This document shows positions 26,194 through 34,350 of a stretch of DNA of 64,000 bases, piece after piece. Source of the DNA: Haloplanus litoreus (GTDB taxonomy: Archaea > Halobacteriota > Halobacteria > Halobacteriales > Haloferacaceae); the NCBI RefSeq assembly GCF_042677945.1, contig NZ_JBHUDN010000009.1; one strand, given 5' to 3'. The notes beneath the pieces were generated by a model. The model did not search any database. It was not told where the DNA came from and saw only the letters and a list, made by a program, of their open reading frames with translations. Both the position numbers and the translations under genes were made by a program. The first letter of the stretch is position 1, and every line of letters begins with the position of its first letter.

Positions 26194-26606
26194 GAGGAGT
26201 AAGCCCCCTTCTGTTCTCCCGGCATTCGGCTGAGCGTCCACCTCCGCGTCCGGACTACCTTGACGAGGCGGACTTGCACCGGTGAAGATTCGCCGTTCCA
26301 TCCGTTCTCGACCGTCACGGGACCCGACGGGTCCCGGAGGCGCGTGGCGTCCCGCGGTTCACGGCTCGTGCCGTTCACTCCGAGGCGCGTGGCACCTCGC
26401 TGCCCTCGGTGGGTTAACTCCCTTCGCTTGCGCTCGGGTTCGCACACCTCATCGGTCGGGCCGAGTGGTCTCGTTTCTGTTCCAGAGCCAGCCGTCTCCG
26501 ACTCCGGGCTTGCGCCCGGTCACCCGTCCGGACGGTGGGGGGACTTTCCTCATGCCCGGGGACCGACCGTCGGTCCCGGCGGCACGGGGGCCGGGCTCTC
26601 TCTGCC
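26188..26606 (-). ncRNA. rnpB: RNase P RNA (archaeal type)
   Basis: On the minus strand the universal core is present: GAGGAAAGTCC (plus 26541-26551), followed by a GC-rich stem closing CGGGCGCAAGCCCGG, and near the 3' end ACAGAAGGGGGCTTA (plus 26200-26214). The two ends pair approximately (GGCAGAGAGAG with CTCTCAGCC, helix P1), which I used to set the ends to about 10 nt. A TATA-like CTTATT lies about 27 nt upstream of the 5' end (plus 26631-26636). It processes tRNA 5' leaders. Confidence 0.9.
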
Positions 26607-26729
26607 ACGCTTACGTACTCTCGGCGGCCGAATAAGCCGTTCGGTCGGCGGACCCCTCGGCCAAAAATCATCACGGTCTTCCCCGGAGGAAAGGAAGGGT
26701 TCAAGTCAGTTCGGAGCAACGTATGCCGT
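26607..26729. promoter_or_regulatory. Divergent promoter region of rnpB and the AMMECR1 gene
   Basis: 123 bp between the RNase P RNA and the AMMECR1-like gene. The rnpB TATA element is at 26631-26636 (minus). An AT-rich CCAAAAATCATC near 26664 may belong to the plus-strand gene. Confidence 0.45.
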
Positions 26730-27332
26730 ATGTCAGAGGCGCAGATGGTCCGCCTTTCTTACGAGGATGGCGCCCGAGCGGTGGAACTGGCCCGCGAGGC
26801 TGTCGAAGCGTACGTACTCCAGGGTCAGCGTGAACAGCCGGGGAGTATGCGTGACGCGTTCTACGCACGCACCGGCGCATTCGTTCGAATCACGTCCACC
26901 CGCGGCCGGGGGCGGCTTCGGGGCTGTGCCGGGGCGTATCGGGGGAACGATCAGCTCGGCCACGCCATCGTCGACGCGGCCATCACGGCCGCCTCGGACG
27001 ACTCCTGTGGCTCCGAAATCGAACCACCGGAACTGGAGAGCCTCAACATCTCCATCTGCGTCGTCTGCAACCACGTCCTCACCAACGACCCGCTCGCCGA
27101 CCTCGAACTCGGCACACACGGCATCGCCATCGACGCCGACGGTCAACACGCCTGGATGTACCCCACGCTTCCGGTCGAGAACGACTGGAACGAAGAACAG
27201 TTCCTCACGCACGCCTGCCGGAAAGCCGGCCTCTCGCCGCTCGCCTGGCAGGACGACGACACCATGATCACGCTCTTCGAGGGCCAGGTCTTCCGTGAGC
27301 GTCCCGAGGGCGGTAGCGTCGAACAGCTCTAA
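26730..27332 (+). CDS. AMMECR1-family protein
   Basis: 200 residues from the ATG at 26730. Carries LRGCAGAY, the family LRGCxG signature, plus DSCGSEIEPPELESLNISICV. The fold is known but the enzyme role is not; eukaryotic relatives bind nucleotide or partner proteins, and archaeal ones occur beside MEMO and radical-SAM genes (not here). Its end overlaps the NAPRT gene by 4 nt. Confidence 0.92.
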   Translation: MSEAQMVRLSYEDGARAVELAREAVEAYVLQGQREQPGSMRDAFYARTGAFVRITSTRGRGRLRGCAGAYRGNDQLGHAIVDAAITAASDDSCGSEIEPPELESLNISICVVCNHVLTNDPLADLELGTHGIAIDADGQHAWMYPTLPVENDWNEEQFLTHACRKAGLSPLAWQDDDTMITLFEGQVFRERPEGGSVEQL

Positions 27333-28483
27333 TCGGCCGCACCGAACCCGACTGTCTCCGCGTCCGCGAGCGCCCGCTCGGCCGCGGCGTCGAGATCGAA
27401 CTCCCGGACTACCTCCCCGCCGCGAATCACCGGTTCGAGCAACTGCTCCCCGTCAGCCGGTCCCGCTCGGTCCGCGAGACCGACGTGGTGGCCGCCGTCG
27501 GGCGTCCGATAGACCTGCTTCGTCCCCGAGAGCTTCCCCCGCTTGGCCGCCGGCTCCCCGTCGACTTCCACGATGTCCAGCGCGAAGTCCACCGGGTCGG
27601 CGTTGGAGACGTAGCCCCCGACGCCGAAGCCGTCGACGACGTCCCGGAGCTCGCGGAGCTGGGTGGGGTCGAGACCCCCGCTCGCGAACAGGCCGACGTC
27701 GTCGACGCCGCGAGCGTCGAGTTCCCAGCGTACCTCCCGGAGGATGTGTCGGAAGTCGCCGCGGCGCGACCCCGTCGTGTCGACCCGGACGCTGTCGAGG
27801 TCCTCGCCGAGCGCCGCCGCCGCGCGCAGTACCTCGTCCACCTCGTCGCCGTAGGTGTCACAGAGTGCTACCCGCGGCACGTCCGGCCCGACCGCTTCGT
27901 CGAACGCCCGCCAGCCGGCCTCCTGGTTCCCGCGGCCGAAACAGATCAGCAGGGCGTGGGGCATCGTCCCACCGGCGTCCCGGCCCAACACGTCGCCCGC
28001 GGCGACGTGGGAGAACCCGTCCAGGCCGGCGAGCAACGCGCTCCGCTCGACCACCGCCGCTATCGACGGGTGGACGTGTCGCGCGCCGAACGACAGCACC
28101 GTCGATTCCGGCGCCGCCCGTCGCGCCTCCAGGGCCGCCGTCGCGATACCGCTCGCGTGCGAGAGAAAGCCCAGAAGCGACGTCTCGAACCGCGCGAACT
28201 CCAGATACGGCCCCTCGATCCGGAGGACCGGCCCGCCGTCGAACAGGCGTCCCTCCCGAATCGCGTCCACGTCGACGTCCAGGCCCTCCAGCAACGCGGC
28301 CGCGTCCTTCACCCCCGCGAGCAGTTCGAACTCCCCGTCGGGGAACTGATCGGCCGTCACCTCCGCGACGACTGTCGGGTTCCGGTCGGCGTGTCGCAGC
28401 GTCGTCTCCGTCCGCAGGAAGTAGGCGTCGGTCGCCGTCCCGTCGCGAATGGCCTCCGGGCCGACGATGTCGAACGGTTCCAT
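27329..28483 (-). CDS. Nicotinate phosphoribosyltransferase
   Basis: 384 residues, family type with RHVHPSIAAVVERSALLAG and the late ASGGLD phosphate motif. Makes nicotinate mononucleotide from nicotinic acid in NAD salvage. Starts with MEPFDIVGPEAI; no overlap problem upstream. Confidence 0.92.
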   Translation of the reverse strand: MEPFDIVGPEAIRDGTATDAYFLRTETTLRHADRNPTVVAEVTADQFPDGEFELLAGVKDAAALLEGLDVDVDAIREGRLFDGGPVLRIEGPYLEFARFETSLLGFLSHASGIATAALEARRAAPESTVLSFGARHVHPSIAAVVERSALLAGLDGFSHVAAGDVLGRDAGGTMPHALLICFGRGNQEAGWRAFDEAVGPDVPRVALCDTYGDEVDEVLRAAAALGEDLDSVRVDTTGSRRGDFRHILREVRWELDARGVDDVGLFASGGLDPTQLRELRDVVDGFGVGGYVSNADPVDFALDIVEVDGEPAAKRGKLSGTKQVYRTPDGGHHVGLADRAGPADGEQLLEPVIRGGEVVREFDLDAAAERALADAETVGFGAAD

Positions 28484-28553
28484 ACCCAGCGCCTTCGCTC
28501 CCGCCGGTGAAAAATCCGTTCGTTCGGTCGCCGCGGTCGAAGAGGATTCGTCT

Positions 28554-29963
28554 TCAGCTTGCGTGGACCGCGTCGAGTGTCTCGACCGTCGGCGCGTTCA
28601 CCACCGTGACCGCCCGGCCCTCCTGGGTCACGCGGAAGGCGTCGGCGTAGGGACCCGCCGGCACCACCAGTACGTCCCCCTCGCGCCGTTCCGCCCCTCG
28701 GCGCTCCCGCAGGAGACGGCGGTAGGCGATGGCGAATTCGGCGGCGTCGCCCTCGGTCGCCCACTCGATCCGAAAGACGTAGCCCGTCCGCCCGTCCGCG
28801 CTCCGGTAGGGTACGATCCGGTCGCCGACCCACCCCGTCGTCGTCGGATGGGTGTAGTTGTACGCCCGGTGGGGGCGACTCGGCCGTTGCAGGTGGAACG
28901 TCTCGACTGCCCCGTTCGCCCACATCGTCGCGAACAGCGACGCCTCCCCAACCGTCGTTCCCGTCGGCGTGCGGTTCAGTCGCGACCAGTTTTCGGCCGA
29001 GCGGTCCGCGATCCGCACCCGTTCGGCCGACCGGTTCGGATATCGCTCCGGATGGATCACCTGCATCGAACTCGTGGGCGGGTTCGCGTAGGCGGCGTTC
29101 ACCGCCGTCCACCCGCCCCGCCGCCGGAGTCGGTGGACGAACGCCGGCCCGTCGCTGTAGGGCTGATAGGCAGCGACGTAGACCCCCATGTTGCCGTCGA
29201 GGCTCGCGCCCGGACTACTGGGTCGCGGCACGCACGACCAGTTCGACCGGCACCGGCGTTCGTACAGGTCCTCGACGTAGCCGGCGTCGCCCTCGATCAA
29301 CCCCTGTCTCGCCAGCCGTTCGTCGCGGGTCAGGGTCACCCGCTCGACCCCGAAATGCTGGTCCTGGAGGGCGTGGACGAGTTCGTGGGCGAGGGTTCGC
29401 CGGTCGACGGTCGGCCGTTCGCCGTCGCTCACCACCACGATGCGATCCTCGTCCGGCGCGTACGACCCCTGCACGGACGCACCGTAGAACGACTCGAAGA
29501 CCGACTCGACCGACCGATCCTCGCCGACCAACAGGAGCGCCTCCCACAGCACCTCGTCGAACACGGTGGCGTTCACCACCTCCCGGTTCAGGTACGTCTC
29601 CCGATCGACCACCGCGACGGGCACCGACGACTCGAACTCCAGCCCTCGGAGGCGCTCGACGCGGGCCATCGTCCGTGCGACGACGGCCGCCCGCTCGCTC
29701 CGGTTCAGACCGTCCGAGGCGTTCACCGACAGCGGCTCGTCGTACCAGCGCCCCGCCTCCCAGCCCAGGCGGTCAGTCGGCGGGTCGGCGAAGTCGTCGT
29801 GGGCCGCCGTCGTCGCCGCTGTGGGCGTCGCCGCGGGCGTCGGATCGGCCGCCGTGGGCGTCGGCGTCGCATTCGTCGGCGGCGTTCCTTCCGGGCCGGC
29901 GACGCCGCCGCATCCCGCGACGACGAGGAGGAGCGCGGCCGCGATGGCGGGGAGCGAACGCAT
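28554..29963 (-). CDS. Hvo_1808-type surface protein, lipoprotein with HELVH motif
   Basis: 469 residues. Lipobox VVAGC at 14-18, Thr/Pro-rich stalk to about 55, then a globular domain with HELVH (193-197) and EGDAGYVE (E224), the HExxH-plus-Glu arrangement of gluzincin peptidases. Shares the phrases YSDGP, GGWxAVxAA, PPxSSxQVIH and two Cys with the next gene. It is the downstream member of a tandem pair. Activity is inferred from the motif only; family known as haloarchaeal surface proteins without assigned function. Confidence 0.82.
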   Translation of the reverse strand: MRSLPAIAAALLLVVAGCGGVAGPEGTPPTNATPTPTAADPTPAATPTAATTAAHDDFADPPTDRLGWEAGRWYDEPLSVNASDGLNRSERAAVVARTMARVERLRGLEFESSVPVAVVDRETYLNREVVNATVFDEVLWEALLLVGEDRSVESVFESFYGASVQGSYAPDEDRIVVVSDGERPTVDRRTLAHELVHALQDQHFGVERVTLTRDERLARQGLIEGDAGYVEDLYERRCRSNWSCVPRPSSPGASLDGNMGVYVAAYQPYSDGPAFVHRLRRRGGWTAVNAAYANPPTSSMQVIHPERYPNRSAERVRIADRSAENWSRLNRTPTGTTVGEASLFATMWANGAVETFHLQRPSRPHRAYNYTHPTTTGWVGDRIVPYRSADGRTGYVFRIEWATEGDAAEFAIAYRRLLRERRGAERREGDVLVVPAGPYADAFRVTQEGRAVTVVNAPTVETLDAVHAS

Positions 29964-30020
29964 CTCGTCCGCTCTCGGCGTCGCCGCGTCAAAAGGGTAC
30001 CGTCGGTTCGAGTCGCCGTT

Positions 30021-31631
30021 TCAGTCGCGTCGCCGTGCCACCGCGAGAGCGACGCCGAGCACCGCGAGGACGGCAGTCAGTGCCCCGAATCCGGGGGCTT
30101 CGAGTCCGGTCGAGCCGCCGTCGTCCGTCGACGCCGTGGCGGTGTCATCGTCACCGGCGCTCGCCGTCGTGTCGCTCGCGTCGTCGTCGGTACCGTCGGT
30201 CGATCCGACGTCCGTCGGGCGGATGTCCTCGACGGCGTCGGGCGTCGGTCCGTTGACGATGGTCACGCGCGTCCCGTCGCGGTCGATCCGGAAGGCGTCC
30301 GCGAACTCACCGTCGGGGATGACGTACTGTCCCTCCCCGTTCACCTCGGGCACGCCCTGGGCTTCGAGGATGGCACCGTAGGCCCGGACGAACTCCGTGG
30401 CGTCCTCCTCGGTGTCCCACTCGGTCGCCCAGACGTAGCCGTACTGGGTCTCTCCGCCCTCGGTTCGCTGGTACGGGAACACCCGGTCGTTCCCCCACCC
30501 CGCCGACGGCTCCGCCTCGTAGTTGTACATGTCGAGAGGACTGGTGGTCCGGGTCACCGACCGGACCGGAATCGTGTCCGCGCGCGCCGTCCGCGCCTGG
30601 TACCAGAACATCACGTACATCGACGCCTCGCCGACGGTGTCGGAGCCGTTCTCGCCCTGGTCCGGGAACGTCTCCCAGCCGTTGCGAGCGCGGTCCTCGT
30701 ACTCGATGGGCGTCGGTGGTTCGTCGGTCCGGTGGATGACCTGCTCGCTGGAGGCGGGCGGGTCGTCGAACGCGGCGTCGACGGCGTCCCAGCCACCCTG
30801 TTCGAGGAGCCAGTCGATGTACACCGGGCCGTCCGAGTAGGGCTGGAGCAGCGTCAGGAGGATGCCGAGATTCGGCGGCTCTCCCGGCCCCGAGTCGGAA
30901 CTCGGCGTCTCGACGCACTGCCACTCGCCTTCGCACCGCTGGGTGTACTGCCGTTCGACGTAGTTGGCCTCGCCCTCGACGACGCCGTCGACGGCGAGGT
31001 CAGTGTCCTGGGTCTCGGCGCTGCTGATCCGCTCGCCCAGGTTGCCGTTCTGGTCCTGCATCGCGTGGACGAGTTCGTGAACCAGCGTCGCGTTGTCGAT
31101 GGTCGGGCTGTCCGGCGAGTCGGTGATGATCCGGATGCGGTCGTCGCCCGGTGCGTAGAAGCCCGCAGTCGCCTCCCCCGAGGCGCTCTGGAGTGCGTCG
31201 TTCGCGCCCTGATCCTCGCCGATGACGAACAACGCTTCCCACACCTGGTCGTTCCAAGCGTCGTACGAGGCGTTGCTCGATCGATTCTCCGCGGATCGCT
31301 GCTGGAATTCGTCACGGGAGATGACCTCGACCGGGACCTCGGAGTCGAACTCGGTCCGGCGGATGTACTCCACACGCGCCATCGCGCGGCTGACGTAGGC
31401 GTCGAGTTCCTCGTCGGTCAGCCCGTCGGACTGATCGACGTCGATCGACTCGTTGTGCCAGTACCCTCCCTCCCAGCCGATGGGGTCGCCCTCGGGATCG
31501 GCACGCTGTGACACCACCTCGTCCTCGGTGTCCGTGTCGACGGCGGCCGGTCGCTCGGCCACCCCCACCATGGGACCGACCGACGCCAGCACGATCAGTA
31601 CCGCGAGACCGACGGATACCCGCTTTCGCAT
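30021..31631 (-). CDS. Hvo_1808-type surface protein with PGF-CTERM anchor and HELVH motif
   Basis: 536 residues. Sec-type signal (about 1-25), HELVH at 185-189 and EGEANYVE (E219) as in its neighbour, then a Asp/Thr-rich linker and a C-terminal sorting signal: PGF, hydrophobic helix, RRRD. PGF-CTERM proteins are lipid-modified by archaeosortase ArtA. So it is an S-layer-side or envelope protein and a likely zinc metallopeptidase. It duplicates the neighbouring gene but uses another anchoring route. Confidence 0.85.
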   Translation of the reverse strand: MRKRVSVGLAVLIVLASVGPMVGVAERPAAVDTDTEDEVVSQRADPEGDPIGWEGGYWHNESIDVDQSDGLTDEELDAYVSRAMARVEYIRRTEFDSEVPVEVISRDEFQQRSAENRSSNASYDAWNDQVWEALFVIGEDQGANDALQSASGEATAGFYAPGDDRIRIITDSPDSPTIDNATLVHELVHAMQDQNGNLGERISSAETQDTDLAVDGVVEGEANYVERQYTQRCEGEWQCVETPSSDSGPGEPPNLGILLTLLQPYSDGPVYIDWLLEQGGWDAVDAAFDDPPASSEQVIHRTDEPPTPIEYEDRARNGWETFPDQGENGSDTVGEASMYVMFWYQARTARADTIPVRSVTRTTSPLDMYNYEAEPSAGWGNDRVFPYQRTEGGETQYGYVWATEWDTEEDATEFVRAYGAILEAQGVPEVNGEGQYVIPDGEFADAFRIDRDGTRVTIVNGPTPDAVEDIRPTDVGSTDGTDDDASDTTASAGDDDTATASTDDGGSTGLEAPGFGALTAVLAVLGVALAVARRRD

Positions 31632-31774
31632 ATCCCCCGTTAGGAAGCGGTACGGAAGTACCTTGCCCGCGGGGGAACGCTCGGCGAGTCGCTCGTGTCC
31701 GGTCGAACCTTCCAGTCAGTCCCGAGTGACGGTCGGCGTCGAGGTATCCGAGTCCGAGAAGAATTCAGCCGAGT

Positions 31775-32065
31775 TCACGCCGCGTCGCCGGTCGGTTCGT
31801 CGCTGTCGACGCCGAACAGGTCGTCGACGGCGGCCCGTGCCGCCCGTGCGGCCTCGTCCGCTACCGCGTCGGGGTCCGTCTCCCCCTCCCCCTCCGCTTC
31901 CGGAGCGTTCAGATACACGTCGACTTCGAGGACACCCTCCTCGAACGTCACCGTCACGTCCAGGTCGCGAACCGAGGACTGTCGGTAGTTCGCGAACACC
32001 ACGCCCTCGGCGGCTTCGGCGGCCGTCCGCACGACTTCCTCGTCGTCCGGTTCGTCGTCGGCCAC
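31775..32065 (-). CDS. DUF3194 family protein
   Basis: 96 residues from a GTG at 32065, 4 nt after the prefoldin gene. Acidic protein with VFANYRQSSVRDLDVTVTFEEG, the haloarchaeal DUF3194 core that follows prefoldin beta in archaea. Function unknown; conserved coupling suggests a chaperone or translation link. Confidence 0.82.
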   Translation of the reverse strand: MADDEPDDEEVVRTAAEAAEGVVFANYRQSSVRDLDVTVTFEEGVLEVDVYLNAPEAEGEGETDPDAVADEAARAARAAVDDLFGVDSDEPTGDAA

Positions 32066-32069
32066 AGCC

Positions 32070-32459
32070 TTACGCGCCGCCGGCGCCGCCCGGACCCATC
32101 GGGCCGCCGCCTGCGCCACCCTGTAGCATCTGCTGGAGCTCCTGCTGGAGCGACTCGAACTGCTCGCGGACGCGCTCTTCCTGCTTGCTCAACTGTTCGA
32201 CGCGAACTTCCAGGTTCTCTACGTTCTCCTCCAGGTCGTCGTAGGCCTCGCCGTACTCCGTCTCGACGAGGAGTTCGCCGACCTCCCGGTACATGGCGGT
32301 GTCTTCGTCGATGTCGTCGAGGGCTTCGAGCGCCGTCTCGGACTCGTTGAGCTGGGTCTCGGCCTGCTGTTTCTGGGCCGCGACCTGCTGAGCCGTCTCC
32401 TGGAGATCCTGCAGTTCTTCGAGCTTCTCCTGGGCTTCCGGCGGCAGATTTCCTTGCAT
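32070..32459 (-). CDS. pfdB: Prefoldin beta subunit
   Basis: 129 residues: two long coiled-coil helices separated by a beta hairpin (around DEDTAMYREVGELLVE) and a Gly/Met-rich tail. Forms the alpha2beta4 jellyfish chaperone that hands unfolded protein to the thermosome. Part of the L37Ae-RpoP-Pcc1-prefoldin operon. Confidence 0.95.
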   Translation of the reverse strand: MQGNLPPEAQEKLEELQDLQETAQQVAAQKQQAETQLNESETALEALDDIDEDTAMYREVGELLVETEYGEAYDDLEENVENLEVRVEQLSKQEERVREQFESLQQELQQMLQGGAGGGPMGPGGAGGA

Positions 32460-32529
32460 GGGCGAACCGTTGGGACCCGGAGTGAAAAAGCCCCGTATTC
32501 CCGACGCACGCTCGGATCGACCCTCCGAC

Positions 32530-32808
32530 TCACGCGGCGTCGTGCCGTCGATCGGCGGTCTCGGCCACCCGTTCGGCCACGTCGAGCAGTCGCGCCCAAG
32601 TGTTCGTCCCGGCTCGGAGGGCGATCAGATCCGCCGCCTCGACGCGGACCTGGACCGTCCGGCCCGCCCGGTCGACCCGCGCCGTCGACCGCGCGTCGTC
32701 GATTTCGCCCACCTCGACGCGGACAGCTCGCTCGACGATCCGTGCGCGTCGCTCCGTGTCGTAGTCGAACGAGAGGGAGAGTCGGTGTGGCGCGTCGTCC
32801 GTCGACAC
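32530..32808 (-). CDS. pcc1: KEOPS complex subunit Pcc1
   Basis: 92 residues; RLSLSFDYDTERRARIVERAV and the ALRAGTNTWARLLDVAE end match Pcc1. It is the dimerisation subunit of KEOPS, which makes t6A37 in tRNA. It starts 5 nt after rpoP. Confidence 0.92.
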   Translation of the reverse strand: MSTDDAPHRLSLSFDYDTERRARIVERAVRVEVGEIDDARSTARVDRAGRTVQVRVEAADLIALRAGTNTWARLLDVAERVAETADRRHDAA

Positions 32809-32813
32809 GTCGG

Positions 32814-32948
32814 TTACTCGACGTCGACTTCTTTGATCGTCGGGGCGCGCTCCTTCAGGAGCACGCGGTGTCCGCAGTACGGACAGCGGACCCCGCCGTA
32901 CTCGTCGAGTTCGACGTCGCGCTTACACCGGGAACACTTGTAGCTCAT
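32814..32948 (-). CDS. rpoP: RNA polymerase subunit P (Rpb12-like)
   Basis: 44 residues with a four-Cys zinc ribbon, YKCSRCKRD and VRCPYCGHR. Small structural subunit of archaeal RNA polymerase. Its ATG overlaps the L37Ae stop (TAATG). Too short for automated listings but the zinc ribbon and place are diagnostic. Confidence 0.95.
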   Translation of the reverse strand: MSYKCSRCKRDVELDEYGGVRCPYCGHRVLLKERAPTIKEVDVE

Positions 32949-33220
32949 TACTCCTCGTCGTCGGTCGAGAGGGCCGCACGGATCGACCGTCGGACGGTGC
33001 GGCCACCGGGAGTCTCCGGCCGGTACGCCCCGCCGGTGAACGTCTCGCCCGTCTCCTCGTTCTTCCAGACGCCCGTTCCGATACGGGTCACGCTGTCGCC
33101 GTCGAGGGTCGCGTTCTGCATCTCGCCTTCGATTTCCTTGACCCGGCGGCGGGCGACGCGTCCGTAGCGCGCGCCGAACCGGCCCGCGCTCCCGGTACTG
33201 CGTGCCTTATTTTCGGCCAT
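32948..33220 (-). CDS. rpl37ae: Ribosomal protein L37Ae lacking the zinc-ribbon cysteines
   Basis: 90 residues. N-terminus GRFGARYGRVARRRVKEIE and C-terminus FTGGAYRPETPGGRTVRRS are typical L37Ae. The middle, where most homologues have CPxC and CxxC zinc pairs, reads NATLDGDS and KNEETGET, so all four ligands are gone. Start at 33220. Heads the operon with rpoP, pcc1, pfdB. It still likely binds 23S rRNA; folding without zinc is inferred, as for C-minus ribosomal paralogues. Confidence 0.93.
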   Translation of the reverse strand: MAENKARSTGSAGRFGARYGRVARRRVKEIEGEMQNATLDGDSVTRIGTGVWKNEETGETFTGGAYRPETPGGRTVRRSIRAALSTDDEE

Positions 33221-33268
33221 AGTACCGCTCTCTACCGTCAGCGAACGGATAAACCCTGCGAGTCTCGG

Positions 33269-33988
33269 TCACTGCAGGTCCGCGGCGGCGAGTTCCTCGT
33301 TCAGATCGTCCCGGACCCGTTCGCCCGTCTCGCGGTCCATCGCCGTCGTGACGATCCGATTTTCCTGCACGCTCGATCCGTCGCGCAGGAGGAGACGGAC
33401 GTTGCCGTTGCCGTCCGCCCGCGTCACCTTCGCCCGCAGGCCGGACTGCGACCCCTTCCCGCCGGCGTCGATGGGTCCCGGTACGATTTTCTTGACGTGC
33501 GGGTGTTCGGCCACCGTCGAGATGGCCCGCCGCCCGGTCCGGCCACCGATCAGCGTCGTGTGCCGGCCGCCGAGTTTCTCCTTCGGCGGCGTCTCCACGA
33601 CGTCGAGAGCACGCTCGTCCCGCCGATCCAGCACCGTCGCCACGGGGTCCTCGCCCGCGACCCGATAGAACTCGTAGTGGGTCTCGGCCCGAACCGCGCG
33701 GATAATTTCGCGGTCGCCCGCCGCGAACACCGTCTCGGGGCGTTTGCGGCGGATCTCGTCCGCGATCAGCCCGGCGAAGTTGCGACGCTCGATCACCCGG
33801 CTCCGCCCCTCCTGTTCCGGCCGGGTGGTGATCGCCGTCTCGCCCAACACCTCCTCGTCGTCCAGCATGGTCAGACGGGCCCGGTCCTCCGATACGTCGA
33901 GGACGACGGCGTCGCAGTTGCCGGTGTGACAGACCAGACAGTAATCGCCCGGTCGATCTAGCGGGGACCCACACCGCCGACACTCCAT
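33269..33988 (-). CDS. DUF2103-type RNA/DNA-binding protein with zinc ribbon
   Basis: 239 residues from the ATG at 33988. N-terminal ribbon ECRRCG...CLVCHTGNC, then a basic domain with GGRHTTLIGGRTGRRAI and KIVPGPIDAGGKG. The haloarchaeal family is uncharacterised; the basic tail suggests nucleic-acid binding. Next to the ribosomal operon, 48 nt upstream. Confidence 0.82.
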   Translation of the reverse strand: MECRRCGSPLDRPGDYCLVCHTGNCDAVVLDVSEDRARLTMLDDEEVLGETAITTRPEQEGRSRVIERRNFAGLIADEIRRKRPETVFAAGDREIIRAVRAETHYEFYRVAGEDPVATVLDRRDERALDVVETPPKEKLGGRHTTLIGGRTGRRAISTVAEHPHVKKIVPGPIDAGGKGSQSGLRAKVTRADGNGNVRLLLRDGSSVQENRIVTTAMDRETGERVRDDLNEELAAADLQ

Positions 33989-34350
33989 ACAGTCGTGGCA
34001 GACGGTCGCGCCGGATAAGTCCGTCTTTCGGCGCTCGGACGACACGACAACCCCTCGGCACGCGCACACACGACTCGTCCATTGGTCCCCGTCTCCCCTT
34101 CCCCTCCACCTCCCGAACTCTCGTGGCCGGTCTCCTCGTCGGGTCGCTCCTCGGCGCCGCACTCGCGGCCGCCGCCGGAGCGTTCGCCTTCGTCCTCGCC
34201 ACCACCGTCCCTGTCCTCTCGCAGGGCGGGCTATTCTACTGTCTCGCCGTCGTGTCGTCGGGATGCCTCTGTTCCTCCTCGGCCACGGTCGTCCCGACGG
34301 CGGATCGGATCGGCATCCCGACCGCGGTGACCCCGACGACACGACGCCCC
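33989..34350. other. Stretch with a cryptic hydrophobic frame
   Basis: About 360 bp with no certain gene. Plus strand 34123-34340 reads as a hydrophobic, high third-position-GC segment (LLVGSLLGAALAAAAGAFAF) starting at a GTG, but it has no stop before running into the truD gene on the other strand. It could be the remains of a small membrane gene. Confidence 0.4.

Noticed and set aside
28449..31511. Thousand-residue plus-strand frame over the surface protein pair
   Set aside because: Arg/Val-rich mirror frame; the minus strand has signal peptides, HELVH motifs and a PGF-CTERM anchor.
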